A DNA stretch of 28,985 bases from an uncultured Pseudomonadota bacterium (GTDB lineage: Bacteria; Pseudomonadota; Gammaproteobacteria; Burkholderiales; Casimicrobiaceae). Where the stretch lies: contig CALFEY010000366.1 of NCBI GenBank assembly GCA_937958295.1, positions 1-28,985 on the forward strand, given 5' to 3'. The translations under genes were made by a program, and so were the position numbers. Positions 14,100 through 21,756 of this stretch are shown here, piece after piece; position 1 is the stretch's first letter, and every line of letters begins with the position of its first letter. Under the pieces are notes generated by a model. It searched no databases. It saw only the letters and a list, made by a program, of their open reading frames with translations, and was not told the origin of the DNA.

Positions 14100-15494
14100 A
14101 TGACGGGCATGGCGGTGGCGGTGATCGACGTGGGCAAGACGCACGCCAAGGTCCTCGCGATCGGTCGCGGCGGGGCCGTGCTGGGTGCCGTGACCACGCG
14201 CAGCCGGGCTCGCGCGGGCGCCCTCGATGCCGCGGCGACCGAGCGCTTCGTCGTGCGCGGCCTGCGCACGCTGGCCGCGAGCTTTCGCGTTTCGGCGATC
14301 GTGCCCACAACCCATGGCGCGGCAGCGGCCCTGGTCGATGCTGCGGGCCTCGTGCATCCGGTCGTCGACTACGAGGCGCAGCCTGCACCCGAGGTGGATG
14401 CGGCGTACGATGCGCGCCGTCCGCCGTTTGCCGAGACGTTCTCGCCGCGGCTGCCGGCCGGGCTCAACCTCGGCCGCCAGCTCTACGCGCTGCGCGCCAC
14501 GATGCCCGCTGCATGGCGCCGTGCGCAGGCGATCCTCACCTATCCGCAATACTGGTCATGGCGACTGTGCGGCGTGCGCGCGGCCGAGGTCACCTCGCTC
14601 GGGTGCCACACCGACTTGTGGCAGCCGCGCGGCGGGCGACCGTCGAGCCTTGTCGCCGGGGAGCGGTGGACACCGCTCTTGCCCCCGCTGCGCCCGGCCT
14701 GGGAGCGGCTTGGGGCACCTCATGCCGGGCTCGGCCTTCCCGCGGGCATCGCCGTGTGCAACGGCATCCACGATAGCAATGCGGCCTACCTGCGCTATCT
14801 CGCGGGGGTCCCGGCGCCGTTCGCCCTCCTGTCCACCGGCACGTGGATGATCGCGTTCAACTCCGGCGGCGACCTCGCCGGCCTCGATGCGCGCCGCGAC
14901 ACGCTCGCCAACGTCGACGTGTTCGGCCGGCCCATCGCGTGCAGCCGCTTCATGGGCGGTCGCGAGTACGCGCGTATCGCGGGCCGCGCCGGGCTTGCGC
15001 ATGCGCCCACGCTCGCGCAAGTTCGGCGGGCGATGGCGCGCGGCCTGTTCGCGCTGCCGTCGTTCAGCGCCTCGGGGGGGCCGTGGGCAGGCACGCCCGG
15101 CCAGCGCTCGTCCCGGCCGGACACGCCCGCCGAAGCCGCGGCGCTCGCCACGCTCTACATCGCGCTGATGAGCCGCGATGCGTTGCGCCTCACCGGACCG
15201 CTGCCGCGGCTGTACGTGGATGGCGCCTTCGCCACGCACGACGCCTTCGTGCAGGTGCTCGCGGCGCTTCTGCCCGGTACGCAGGTCTTCGCGGCCCAGG
15301 GCACGGACGGCACGGCGATTGGCGCGAGCCTGCTCGCTGCGATGGCCGACCGCGGCGGCGAGTTGCCCGCTGTTCGCGTTGCCGCACGCCGCGTGCATCC
15401 CCCCGCTTTCGACTTCGCCGCGTACGCCGGCGAATGGAGTGCGCGCGTGGCCGCGCGTGCTGCCGACCGATCCACGACGAAGGTATCCGCTTGA
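14100..15494 (+). CDS. FGGY-family carbohydrate kinase (rhamnulokinase/fuculokinase-like branch)
   Basis: The 464-residue protein starts with the FGGY phosphate-1 motif AVAVIDVGKTHAKVLAIGRG. It has the branch-specific AIVPTTHGAAAALVD and PVVDYE, then ILTYPQYWSWRLCGV and the catalytic-Asp region VCNGIHDSNAAYLRYLAG. LLSTGTWMIAF precedes the C-terminal ATPase half. The adenosine motif is altered: LYVDGAFATHDAFVQ, where most relatives have GGxxxN. This branch phosphorylates ketoses or deoxyketoses at C1; the substrate here is unknown. ATG 14100 has AAGGG (14086-14090) nine bases upstream; ATG 14109 is an alternative. Its stop overlaps the aldolase start, so kinase and aldolase are probably coupled in one step sequence. 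Confidence 0.88.
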   Translation: MTGMAVAVIDVGKTHAKVLAIGRGGAVLGAVTTRSRARAGALDAAATERFVVRGLRTLAASFRVSAIVPTTHGAAAALVDAAGLVHPVVDYEAQPAPEVDAAYDARRPPFAETFSPRLPAGLNLGRQLYALRATMPAAWRRAQAILTYPQYWSWRLCGVRAAEVTSLGCHTDLWQPRGGRPSSLVAGERWTPLLPPLRPAWERLGAPHAGLGLPAGIAVCNGIHDSNAAYLRYLAGVPAPFALLSTGTWMIAFNSGGDLAGLDARRDTLANVDVFGRPIACSRFMGGREYARIAGRAGLAHAPTLAQVRRAMARGLFALPSFSASGGPWAGTPGQRSSRPDTPAEAAALATLYIALMSRDALRLTGPLPRLYVDGAFATHDAFVQVLAALLPGTQVFAAQGTDGTAIGASLLAAMADRGGELPAVRVAARRVHPPAFDFAAYAGEWSARVAARAADRSTTKVSA

Positions 15495-16492
15495 GTCCGC
15501 AAGACCGTGCCGCGCTCGACGCGATGTCCGCCCGCCTGGGCGCCGATCCGATGATCGTGCAGGGCGGTGGCGGCAATGCGTCGGTCAAGAGCGACGACGT
15601 GCTGTGGGTGAAGGCGTCAGGCACCTGGCTCGCCCACGCGCAGACGGAGCCGGTCTTCGTGCCCGTGCGCCTGTCGGGCGTGCGTGCGGGTGTCGCGGCC
15701 GGCGCGGCCGACCCAGTGCAGCCGCACGTGTTGCCGCTGCCCCCGGGCATGGCGGCGCTGCGGCCGTCGATCGAGACCACGCTGCATGCATTGCTGCCCC
15801 ATCGCGTGGTGGCGCACGTGCATTCCATCAACGCGCTGGCCGCCGCCGTGCGTACCGACGGTCCCGCGATCGCCCGCGAGCGCTTGGACGGTCTCGACTG
15901 GGCCTTCCTCCCGTACGCGCGCCCGGGGCTCTGTCTCACCGAGGCGGTGGCGGCGCTCGGTCCCCGCTATCCCGACGTGCTGCTGCTCGGCAGCCACGGC
16001 CTCGTGGTGGGGGCCGACGACTGCGCCGCCGCCGAGGCGCGCATCCGCGACGTCGAAGCGCGACTACGCGTGCGCGCCCGCGCGTGCTCGTCCGCCGATC
16101 CCGCACGTCTGCGCGCGCTGGCGGCCACGCATGGCCTTGCGCTGCCCGAGGACCCGCGCCTGCACGCGCTCGCGATCGATCCCGTTGCCTGCGAGCGCGC
16201 GGTTCGTGGCGTGCTCTTCCCGGACCAGGTGGTATTCCTCGGACCGCGCCTCGCGCTCATCGGCGACGACACCATCGACTCGCCCTGTCGTCTGGTCCCG
16301 GGGCAGGGCGTGCTCGTGGATCGCGCGCTCACGTCCGGACAGGCGCAGCTTCTCCTCTGCCTCGCCCTGCTGCACGCGCGGCTGCCCGCGGGCACGAGTC
16401 TCGCCTGGCTTCCCGACGACGAAGTCGCGGCCCTGTTGGGCTGGGAGGCCGAACGCTACCGGAAGGCGCTCGATGCCGCTCGCCGCGGATAG
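15491..16492 (+). CDS. Class II aldolase/adducin-family protein (single domain, RhaD-like)
   Basis: The 333-residue protein begins at TTG 15491 with GAAGG (15479-15483) seven bases upstream, and overlaps the kinase stop in TTGA. The first half matches the aldolase half of bifunctional RhaD/RhaE proteins: LGADPMIVQGGGGNASVKSD for phosphate binding, VLWVKASGTWLAHA, the zinc histidines in VVAHVHSINALA and the third His in LLLGSHGLVVG. The C-terminal 110 residues (GVLFPDQVVFLG onward, ending LLGWEAERYRKALD) resemble the linker region of those enzymes. The short-chain dehydrogenase domain that normally follows is missing. The expected reaction is retro-aldol cleavage of a sugar 1-phosphate to DHAP and an aldehyde. 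It lies between two FGGY kinases, which supports a role right after phosphorylation. Confidence 0.87.
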   Translation: MSPQDRAALDAMSARLGADPMIVQGGGGNASVKSDDVLWVKASGTWLAHAQTEPVFVPVRLSGVRAGVAAGAADPVQPHVLPLPPGMAALRPSIETTLHALLPHRVVAHVHSINALAAAVRTDGPAIARERLDGLDWAFLPYARPGLCLTEAVAALGPRYPDVLLLGSHGLVVGADDCAAAEARIRDVEARLRVRARACSSADPARLRALAATHGLALPEDPRLHALAIDPVACERAVRGVLFPDQVVFLGPRLALIGDDTIDSPCRLVPGQGVLVDRALTSGQAQLLLCLALLHARLPAGTSLAWLPDDEVAALLGWEAERYRKALDAARRG

Positions 16493-17762
16493 CCTCTTCG
16501 TGGGCATCGACGTGGGCACGTCCGGCGTGCGCGCCTGCGCCATCGATGCCGCCGGCGAAGCGCGCGGACTGGTGTCCGTGTCCATGCCGCCGCCCACGGT
16601 CCGCGCCGGCCGCGCCGCGCAGTCCCCGGCGGTATGGTGGACCGCGGTGGAGACGGCCCTGGACGAGCTCGTCGCCATTTGCGATCCCCGCCGGGTGCGC
16701 GCGCTTGCCGTCGACGGCACGTCGGGCACGGTGCTGCTCGCCGATCCCGCGGGCGCGCCGCTGGGCGACGCGCTCATGTACCACGATCAATCAAGTCTCG
16801 CGGAGGCCGAACGCATTCGCGCTGTCGCACCCGGCGACAGCGCGGCCCACGGCGCGAGCTCCGGGCTCGCCAAGGTGCTGCAATTGCTGCGCACCGTGGA
16901 CGACCCTGCGGTGGTGCGCGCCCTCGCGCAAGCCGACTGGATCGCGGGCCGCCTGCGCGGCGCGCAGGGCATCGGCGACGAGAACAATGCGCTCAAGACG
17001 GGCTACGACCCCGTGCGTCGTGCGTGGCCCGAGTGGCTGTCCGCGCTCGCGGTCCCCGTCTCGCTCCTGGCCACGATCGTTCCCGCAGGCACGCCCACGG
17101 GCGCCATCGCGCCGGCGATCGCCCGTCGCTTCGGCTTCGACCCCACGGCCGTGGTGGTGGCCGGAACCACGGACAGCGTCGCGGCCGCGCTCGCCGCGGG
17201 CATCGAGGAAGTGGGCGATGCCGTCACGTCCCTCGGCTCCACCCTCGTGCTGAAGACGCTCGCCGAGCGGCCCGTGACCAATGCCGCGCTCGGGGTGTAC
17301 ACGCATCGCGTGGGCGATCGCTGGCTGGCGGGCGGAGCATCCAATACGGGCGGCGCGGTGCTCGCGTCGCTCTTCACGCCGGAGACGATCGCCGCGCTGT
17401 CGGCGCGCATCGATCCGGAAGTGGCCTCGCCCCTCGACTACTACCCGTTGCTGCGGCCGGGCGAGCGCTTTCCGGTGAACGACCCGTTGCTTCCTCCGCG
17501 TCTCGTGCCGCGCCCGGACGACGACGTGGCCTTCCTCCACGGCGTGCTGGAGTCGATGGCGCGCATCGAGCGCGACGGCTATCGCGTGCTGGCGCGCCTC
17601 GGCGCACCGTATCCGCGCCGCGTGCTCACCGCTGGCGGCGGCGCGGGCAATGCGACGTGGCGCCGCATCCGCGGCCGCGTGCTCGGCGTTCCCGTGCGCG
17701 CGGCACGGCATGCCGATGCCGCCTACGGAGCGGCGCGCCTGGCGCGGGAGGGCGCGCGCTGA
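16473..17762 (+). CDS. FGGY-family pentulose kinase, D-ribulokinase-like (SePSK/AtXK1 branch)
   Basis: The 429-residue kinase has LFVGIDVGTSGVRACAID at the N terminus (Asp and Thr of the phosphate-1 site), ALAVDGTSGTVLLADPAG, ALMYHDQSS, AHGASSGLAKVLQL, the catalytic Asp in VVVAGTTDSVAAALAAG, the Gly/Ser loop SLGSTLVLK and the adenosine motif TAGGGAGNATWRRI. This is the signature set of the cyanobacterial/plant D-ribulose kinase group rather than classical xylulokinase. The likely reaction is ATP-dependent phosphorylation of D-ribulose or a related ketose. ATG 16473 has GGAAGG (16461-16466) six bases ahead and overlaps the aldolase gene by 20 bases. The first FGGY kinase belongs to a different branch, so the two are not recent duplicates. 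Confidence 0.88.
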   Translation: MPLAADSLFVGIDVGTSGVRACAIDAAGEARGLVSVSMPPPTVRAGRAAQSPAVWWTAVETALDELVAICDPRRVRALAVDGTSGTVLLADPAGAPLGDALMYHDQSSLAEAERIRAVAPGDSAAHGASSGLAKVLQLLRTVDDPAVVRALAQADWIAGRLRGAQGIGDENNALKTGYDPVRRAWPEWLSALAVPVSLLATIVPAGTPTGAIAPAIARRFGFDPTAVVVAGTTDSVAAALAAGIEEVGDAVTSLGSTLVLKTLAERPVTNAALGVYTHRVGDRWLAGGASNTGGAVLASLFTPETIAALSARIDPEVASPLDYYPLLRPGERFPVNDPLLPPRLVPRPDDDVAFLHGVLESMARIERDGYRVLARLGAPYPRRVLTAGGGAGNATWRRIRGRVLGVPVRAARHADAAYGAARLAREGAR

Positions 17763-18601
17763 TGCAGTACATCGCTGGCGTCCGCGACGTTGCGGACGCG
17801 TTCGAAGCCTTTATCGTGGACCAGTTCGGCGTGCTGCACGACGGCTCGCACGCGTATCCACCGGCGGCCGACTGCATCGAGCGATTGCACGCGGCGGGCA
17901 AGCGGCTCGTGGTGCTGTCCAATTCCGGCCGGCGCGCCACCGCCAACCGCGCGCGCCTCGCAGCCCTCGGCTTCGACCCCGCGCTCTTCCATGCGGTGAT
18001 CACGTCGGGCGAGGTCGCGTGGCGGGCCCTCGCCGACCGCGCCGACGAATTTCATCGCTCGCTCGGGGCGCGCTGCTACGTCGTGGCCGAAGGCGATCCC
18101 GCCGACTTCCTGGCCGGGCTCGACCTCGAGCCGGCCGCGGACGTGGCGCGCGCCGACTTCCTGCTCGTGATCGGCATCGAGACGCCGCGTCGCTCGCTCG
18201 AGAGCTACCTTCCGATCCTGACCGAAGGCATCCGCCGCCACCTGCCGATGGTGAGCGCCAACAGCGACGTGGTGCGCTTCACGCGATCGGGACTGCAGCC
18301 GGCGCCCGGCGCGCTCGCGCACCGCTACGAGGCGATGGGCGGCGTGGTGCGCGGCTACGGCAAGCCGCTGCCCACCATCTTTCTCGATTGCCTGCAGTCC
18401 CTCGACGGCATCGACCCCTCCCGCGTGCTCGCCGTGGGCGATTCGCTCGAGCACGACATCCAAGGCGCGCAGGGCGCCGGGCTCGCGAGCCTGTACATCC
18501 GCGGCGGCATCGGTCACGCCGCGTCGGCGGCGGAGTTCGATGCCGCCGCGCAGCGACTGGGCGTGTGGCCCCGGTTCTGCGCGCAACGCTTCGCGTGGTA
18601 G
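17762..18601 (+). CDS. HAD superfamily IIA hydrolase (TIGR01459-like)
   Basis: The 279-residue protein is the last gene of the operon and starts in a TGATG overlap. Motif I is IVDQFGVLHDG (nucleophile Asp20), motif II LSNSGRR, the motif III Lys is in YGKPLPTIF, and motif IV is VLAVGDSLEHDIQGAQGAGL. A class IIA cap lies between, with the VVAEGDPADFL and IETPRRSLESYLPIL segments. The residue two places after the nucleophile is Phe22 instead of the general acid/base Asp. The TIGR01459 subgroup typically has Trp/Phe there (DVWGVLHDG), so the residue is family-typical but raises doubt about ordinary phosphatase chemistry. The substrate is probably a pathway phosphate ester. The gene converges on the beta-propeller gene, with 13 bases between stops. 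Confidence 0.87.
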   Translation: MQYIAGVRDVADAFEAFIVDQFGVLHDGSHAYPPAADCIERLHAAGKRLVVLSNSGRRATANRARLAALGFDPALFHAVITSGEVAWRALADRADEFHRSLGARCYVVAEGDPADFLAGLDLEPAADVARADFLLVIGIETPRRSLESYLPILTEGIRRHLPMVSANSDVVRFTRSGLQPAPGALAHRYEAMGGVVRGYGKPLPTIFLDCLQSLDGIDPSRVLAVGDSLEHDIQGAQGAGLASLYIRGGIGHAASAAEFDAAAQRLGVWPRFCAQRFAW

Positions 18602-18607
18602 CCGCGC

Positions 18608-18623
18608 GCCGCCGTCAGGCGGC
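18608..18623. terminator. Short GC hairpin between convergent operons
   Basis: GCCGCC (18608-18613) pairs perfectly with GGCGGC (18618-18623) around GTCA. It lies between the HAD stop and the convergent beta-propeller stop and overlaps the latter's end. Being symmetrical it could slow polymerase from both sides. It has no U-tract, so terminator function is tentative. Confidence 0.35.
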
Positions 18624-19289
18624 CTTGGGTCGACGCACGGCGCGCACCTTGCCGCTGCCGCCCCCGCCGCAATAGAAGAGGTCGGCCCCATCGGATTCGA
18701 GCCCGCTCACGCCCACTCCGGCGGGCATGCGCAGCTGCTCGAGGACGGCGCCGCTGTCGGCATCGATGCGGCGGATGTCGCTCTCCTCCCCTTCCCACGT
18801 GCCGTGCCACAGGTCGCCGTCGACCCATGTGACCCCCGTGACGAAGCGATTGGACTCGATGGTGCGCAGGACCGCGCCATTCGCGGGGTCGATGCGATGG
18901 ATCTTGCGGTCGCGATACTGTCCCACCCACAGGCTGCCCTCGGCCCACGTCAGGCCCGAGTCCTTGCCCTGGCCCGGCGCGGGAATGGAGTGCACCACCT
19001 TCCCGGTGGCGGGGTCGATCTTGTCGATGCGCGCCTCGACGATCTGGTACAGGTGCGTGCCGTCGAAGGCCGTGCCGGCATCGCCGGGGCGCTCGAGTGT
19101 CTTCGCCACCTGGCCGCTCACGGGATCGATGGCGAGCAGGCGAGGACCGGTCGCGGCCCACACGCGCTGCCCGTCGAAGGTTACGCCGTGGATCGTGTCG
19201 CTGCCTCCGAACGGTCCGTACTCCCGCTCGATGTCGGCAGGGCGGACGGTGGGGGTATCGTGGCTTGTCGCTTGCGTCTTGGCATTCAT
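18615..19289 (-). CDS. Beta-propeller protein (Vgb/YncE-like repeats)
   Basis: The 224-residue protein is made of about five repeats of roughly 40 residues. Each has a strand pair such as HGVTFDGQRVWAATG followed by LLAIDPVSGQVAKTLE; later copies include IDKIDPATGKVVHSI, IHRIDPANGAVLRTI and IRRIDADSGAVLEQL. This pattern is shared by virginiamycin B lyase (Vgb), SMP-30 and YncE-like propellers. No signal peptide is seen, so it should be cytoplasmic. With only five short blades the enzymatic role is uncertain; antibiotic lyase activity is not supported. ATG 19289 is chosen because GAGGAAG lies a few bases upstream. The gene sits 49 bases after the TPR regulator and is probably in its operon. 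Confidence 0.8.
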   Translation of the reverse strand: MNAKTQATSHDTPTVRPADIEREYGPFGGSDTIHGVTFDGQRVWAATGPRLLAIDPVSGQVAKTLERPGDAGTAFDGTHLYQIVEARIDKIDPATGKVVHSIPAPGQGKDSGLTWAEGSLWVGQYRDRKIHRIDPANGAVLRTIESNRFVTGVTWVDGDLWHGTWEGEESDIRRIDADSGAVLEQLRMPAGVGVSGLESDGADLFYCGGGGSGKVRAVRRPKAA

Positions 19290-19338
19290 CTCACTTCCTC
19301 TCGGTGCAACTCGGATCGGCACCGTGCAGGCAATGTAC

Positions 19339-20556
19339 TTATGCGGACCCCGCCGCAGGGAGTAACAAGATCGTCGTGAATCCGGCGATCGACGGGGCCA
19401 GCCAGCGCCGCGCCCGGGCGCGTCCGATCGAGCGCACGCGTGCTTGTGCTTCGAGTTCGGTAAGCGCGCGCTGTACCGTGCGCTGGCTCGCGCCGAGGGC
19501 GAGCGCCAAGGCGGACGTCGACCACGCCGCGCCGTCGCTCAAGAGCGCCAGGAGGGCGCCCGCATTGCCCTCGACGGGAGGCGCCAGCATCACGACCTCA
19601 CGGCCGTCGTGCGGGACGAGGACGAAGCCGCGCGCGGTGGCATCGATGCCCGCGTGATCGCCGAGGAGCGCGCGCAGTCGCCCGATTTCCACGCGCAGGC
19701 GCGCCCGATGCGTGTCATCGGGACGGCGCACGCGAAAGGCCTGCGCGATCAGCGTCGTGCGGTCCACATCGCCCGGCGCGGCCTGCGCCAGCGCACGGGC
19801 CAGCGCGAAGAGTACCGGGCGCCGGGCGAGGGGCACCCATGACGCGCCCGCTTGCACGCCGCGCCGACAGGCATCCACGATGAGCGCCTCCGAACGGAGG
19901 AGCGTCGCGACCTCATGCAGCCGCAGCATGGCCTCGCCACCCGCTGCGAGCTCGCGGGCCGCAGGACGCGCCAAGGTGACCCACACATCCTTCACCTCCG
20001 CCACGAGCGCCGGCATGCCCGCGAGATCGGCCGCGGCTTGCGCACGGTCGAGGCAGGCCCGCGCGTCTTCGATGCGCAGCGAGCGCAACGCGAGCTCGGC
20101 CTGCGCGAGGGCGGCGACGGCGGTCAGCGCGGGCGTGGGCGCCCGCGGATCGAGCGCCGAGAGGGCTTCGGCCGCCTCGTCGAGCCGGCCGAGGAGCAGC
20201 CGCCGGCGCACGTCGATGAGCCGCGCCTGCAGGGCGTTGGCATGATCGGCGCATGCGTCGAGCGTGGCCGCGGCGGCGGCCAGCGCGCGCGGCGAACCGC
20301 GCAGGTCGCGCATCGCCAGGGCCACTTCGGCCTCCGCCACCACGCAGCGCGCCCGCGCCCGCACCTCGTGCGCGCCGAAGGCCCGGCCGGCGCGGCGCAG
20401 GAGCTCGCGTGCGCGCGCGAGCTCGCCGAGCTGTGCCATGGCGATGCCGCGCAGGGCGAGCGCGGCGGGATCGTCGCGCAGCGCGACGAAGCGCAAGGCG
20501 GCGAGGGCGTCACCCGCGGCGAGCAGCCGCGCGGCGGCGGCGATCAGCGAGTCCAT
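19339..20556 (-). CDS. TPR-containing transcriptional regulator with two winged-helix regions
   Basis: The 405-residue protein begins with an Ala/Leu-rich helical region (about 1-240) built of degenerate tetratricopeptide-like repeats, for example LRGIAMAQLGELARARELLR and LRIEDARACLDRAQAAADLA. Residues about 245-315 look like an OmpR-type winged helix: AFRVRRPDDTHRARLRVEIG, RLRALL, then ATARGFVLVP. Residues about 332-390 form a second winged helix of MarR/IclR style (ALLALLSDGAAWSTSALALA, LGASQRTVQRALTELEAQ). Two DNA-binding regions plus a helical sensor suggest a one-component regulator, perhaps of the adjacent propeller gene. The ligand is unknown. The very high Ala content makes domain boundaries approximate. 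ATG 20556 has only weak ribosome-site support. Confidence 0.75.
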   Translation of the reverse strand: MDSLIAAAARLLAAGDALAALRFVALRDDPAALALRGIAMAQLGELARARELLRRAGRAFGAHEVRARARCVVAEAEVALAMRDLRGSPRALAAAAATLDACADHANALQARLIDVRRRLLLGRLDEAAEALSALDPRAPTPALTAVAALAQAELALRSLRIEDARACLDRAQAAADLAGMPALVAEVKDVWVTLARPAARELAAGGEAMLRLHEVATLLRSEALIVDACRRGVQAGASWVPLARRPVLFALARALAQAAPGDVDRTTLIAQAFRVRRPDDTHRARLRVEIGRLRALLGDHAGIDATARGFVLVPHDGREVVMLAPPVEGNAGALLALLSDGAAWSTSALALALGASQRTVQRALTELEAQARVRSIGRARARRWLAPSIAGFTTILLLPAAGSA

Positions 20557-20579
20557 GGCGAGAGGCTACTCCGACTCGC

Positions 20580-20624
20580 AGCCTCCGAGCGGGGCGCTGG
20601 CCCCGGCGGGAAGGGCCGGAGGCT
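20580..20624. terminator. Nested stem-loop downstream of the amidohydrolase-ABC operon
   Basis: AGCCTCCG (20580-20587) pairs perfectly with CGGAGGCT (20617-20624). Inside it GGGGC (20591-20595) pairs with GCCCC (20600-20604) around a GCTG loop. It lies in the 122-base gap between the last gene of the IclR-controlled operon and the TPR regulator, both on the minus strand. It may end or attenuate that transcript. The rest of the gap shows nothing else. Confidence 0.4.
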
Positions 20625-20678
20625 TCGGCGAGATCGTCCGCTACGCCGCCGCCCACGGCAGACCATCGACCGTCTGGT

Positions 20679-21014
20679 CTACCCGGTCCTTCGCGCGAGG
20701 TCGGCCTCGCACTTCGCCTCGAAGTGCACTTCCGCAACGCAATCACACATGCCTGACTTGTGACGGAGCTGGCCGAGCCACGGCACGGCGGTGGTCGTCA
20801 CGACGTCGTCGAGCAGTGCGTGAATGCCGGTCTCGTCGTGGCCATCGATGAGCAGCGCGAGCACAGCCTCGTCGAGAAGCACGCGCGCGAGCGCCTCCGG
20901 CGATAGTCCCATGCGCAGGCACTCTGCTCGCGCCCGGGCGACTGCTGCGACCGCGGCTTCGCGCGTCGATGCGTCGCTGCGCGGATCATCACGCTCAGGC
21001 AATGGCGGGCTCAT
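20679..21014 (-). CDS. Small protein of unknown function, last gene of the ABC operon
   Basis: The 111-residue protein overlaps the end of the permease gene by 20 bases. It has GGAAG about five bases ahead of ATG 21014, so it is likely translated. The body is helical and acidic to mixed (EAAVAAVARARAECLRMGLS, EALARVLLDEAVLALLIDG, IHALLDDVV). The tail has three close cysteines (GMCDCVAEVHFEAKCEAD), which could be a metal or redox site. I do not recognise a family. It has no signal peptide or membrane segment, so it is cytoplasmic. It may be an accessory of the amidohydrolase or transporter; the link rests only on position and coupling. Confidence 0.6.
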   Translation of the reverse strand: MSPPLPERDDPRSDASTREAAVAAVARARAECLRMGLSPEALARVLLDEAVLALLIDGHDETGIHALLDDVVTTTAVPWLGQLRHKSGMCDCVAEVHFEAKCEADLARRTG

Positions 21015-21756
21015 CGTTCTTCCACTTGTTAAAGCGTCGCTCGACGAGCTTGACCATTTCGGTCAGCAGGATGCCGAGCGCGGCGAGTGAGATCACCACC
21101 ACGAACACATAGTCGGTGGCGAACTGGTTTCCGTAGTTGGTCAGCATGAAGCCCATCCCGGCGATACCGAGGAACATCTGCGCCACGATCATGCCGATCA
21201 CGGCTTGCCCGATCCCCAGCCGCAAACCCGACATAATGAAGGGCACGCTACCAGGAATGATGACCTTGAAGAATAGCTGTCGCTCGGAGGCGCCGAAAGA
21301 ATAGGCCGTCTCGATCAGGCGCTTGTCCACGTGTTTCACCCCGGCGTAGGTGCTGAGCAGGATCGGAAACACGGTCGTGCCGAAGACCACCACGATCTGC
21401 GCCATGATGCCGAGACCGGCCCATACGATGATGAGCGGAATGAGCGCGATGCGCGGGACCACGTACAGCGCGTTGACGTAGGGATCGATCAGGTACTCGA
21501 AGGTCCGGAAGCGGCCCATGAGCAGCCCCACCGGCACACCGACGATCATCGCGGAGAAGAATCCGGCGGCCGTCACGCCGAGGCTTGCCAGCACCGCCCG
21601 CGGCAACTCGCCCGAGGTCACCGTGGCGGCGAACGCCGCCGCAATCTTCGTGGGCGTGGACAGGAAGATCGGGTTGATGCGGCTGCCCACGTACTGCCAC
21701 AGCGCGAGCACCACCACCACGGACAACAGCCGGAGAACCCACTTGTTGGCGAGCAT
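20995..21756 (-). CDS. ABC transporter permease, SsuC/TauC/ThiX type
   Basis: The 253-residue inner-membrane protein belongs to the BPD_transp_1 permeases of the nitrate/sulfonate/taurine/pyrimidine-precursor group. It has five to six hydrophobic segments. The family features PRIALIPLIIVWAGLGI and VFPILLSTYAGVKHVDKRLI, then ETAYSFGASERQLFFKVIIP (the EAA-type loop), are present, as is the closing FVVVISLAALGILLTEMVKL. It pairs with the upstream ATPase and binding-protein genes, and its start overlaps the ATPase stop (TGATG at 21754-21758). A homodimer is expected, as only one permease gene is present. Confidence 0.92.
   Translation of the reverse strand: MLANKWVLRLLSVVVVLALWQYVGSRINPIFLSTPTKIAAAFAATVTSGELPRAVLASLGVTAAGFFSAMIVGVPVGLLMGRFRTFEYLIDPYVNALYVVPRIALIPLIIVWAGLGIMAQIVVVFGTTVFPILLSTYAGVKHVDKRLIETAYSFGASERQLFFKVIIPGSVPFIMSGLRLGIGQAVIGMIVAQMFLGIAGMGFMLTNYGNQFATDYVFVVVISLAALGILLTEMVKLVERRFNKWKNDEPAIA

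Noticed and set aside
18615..19289. Virginiamycin B lyase as a specific call
   Set aside because: The blade repeats resemble Vgb, but the protein is short and no lyase-specific residues can be assigned. A generic propeller call is safer.
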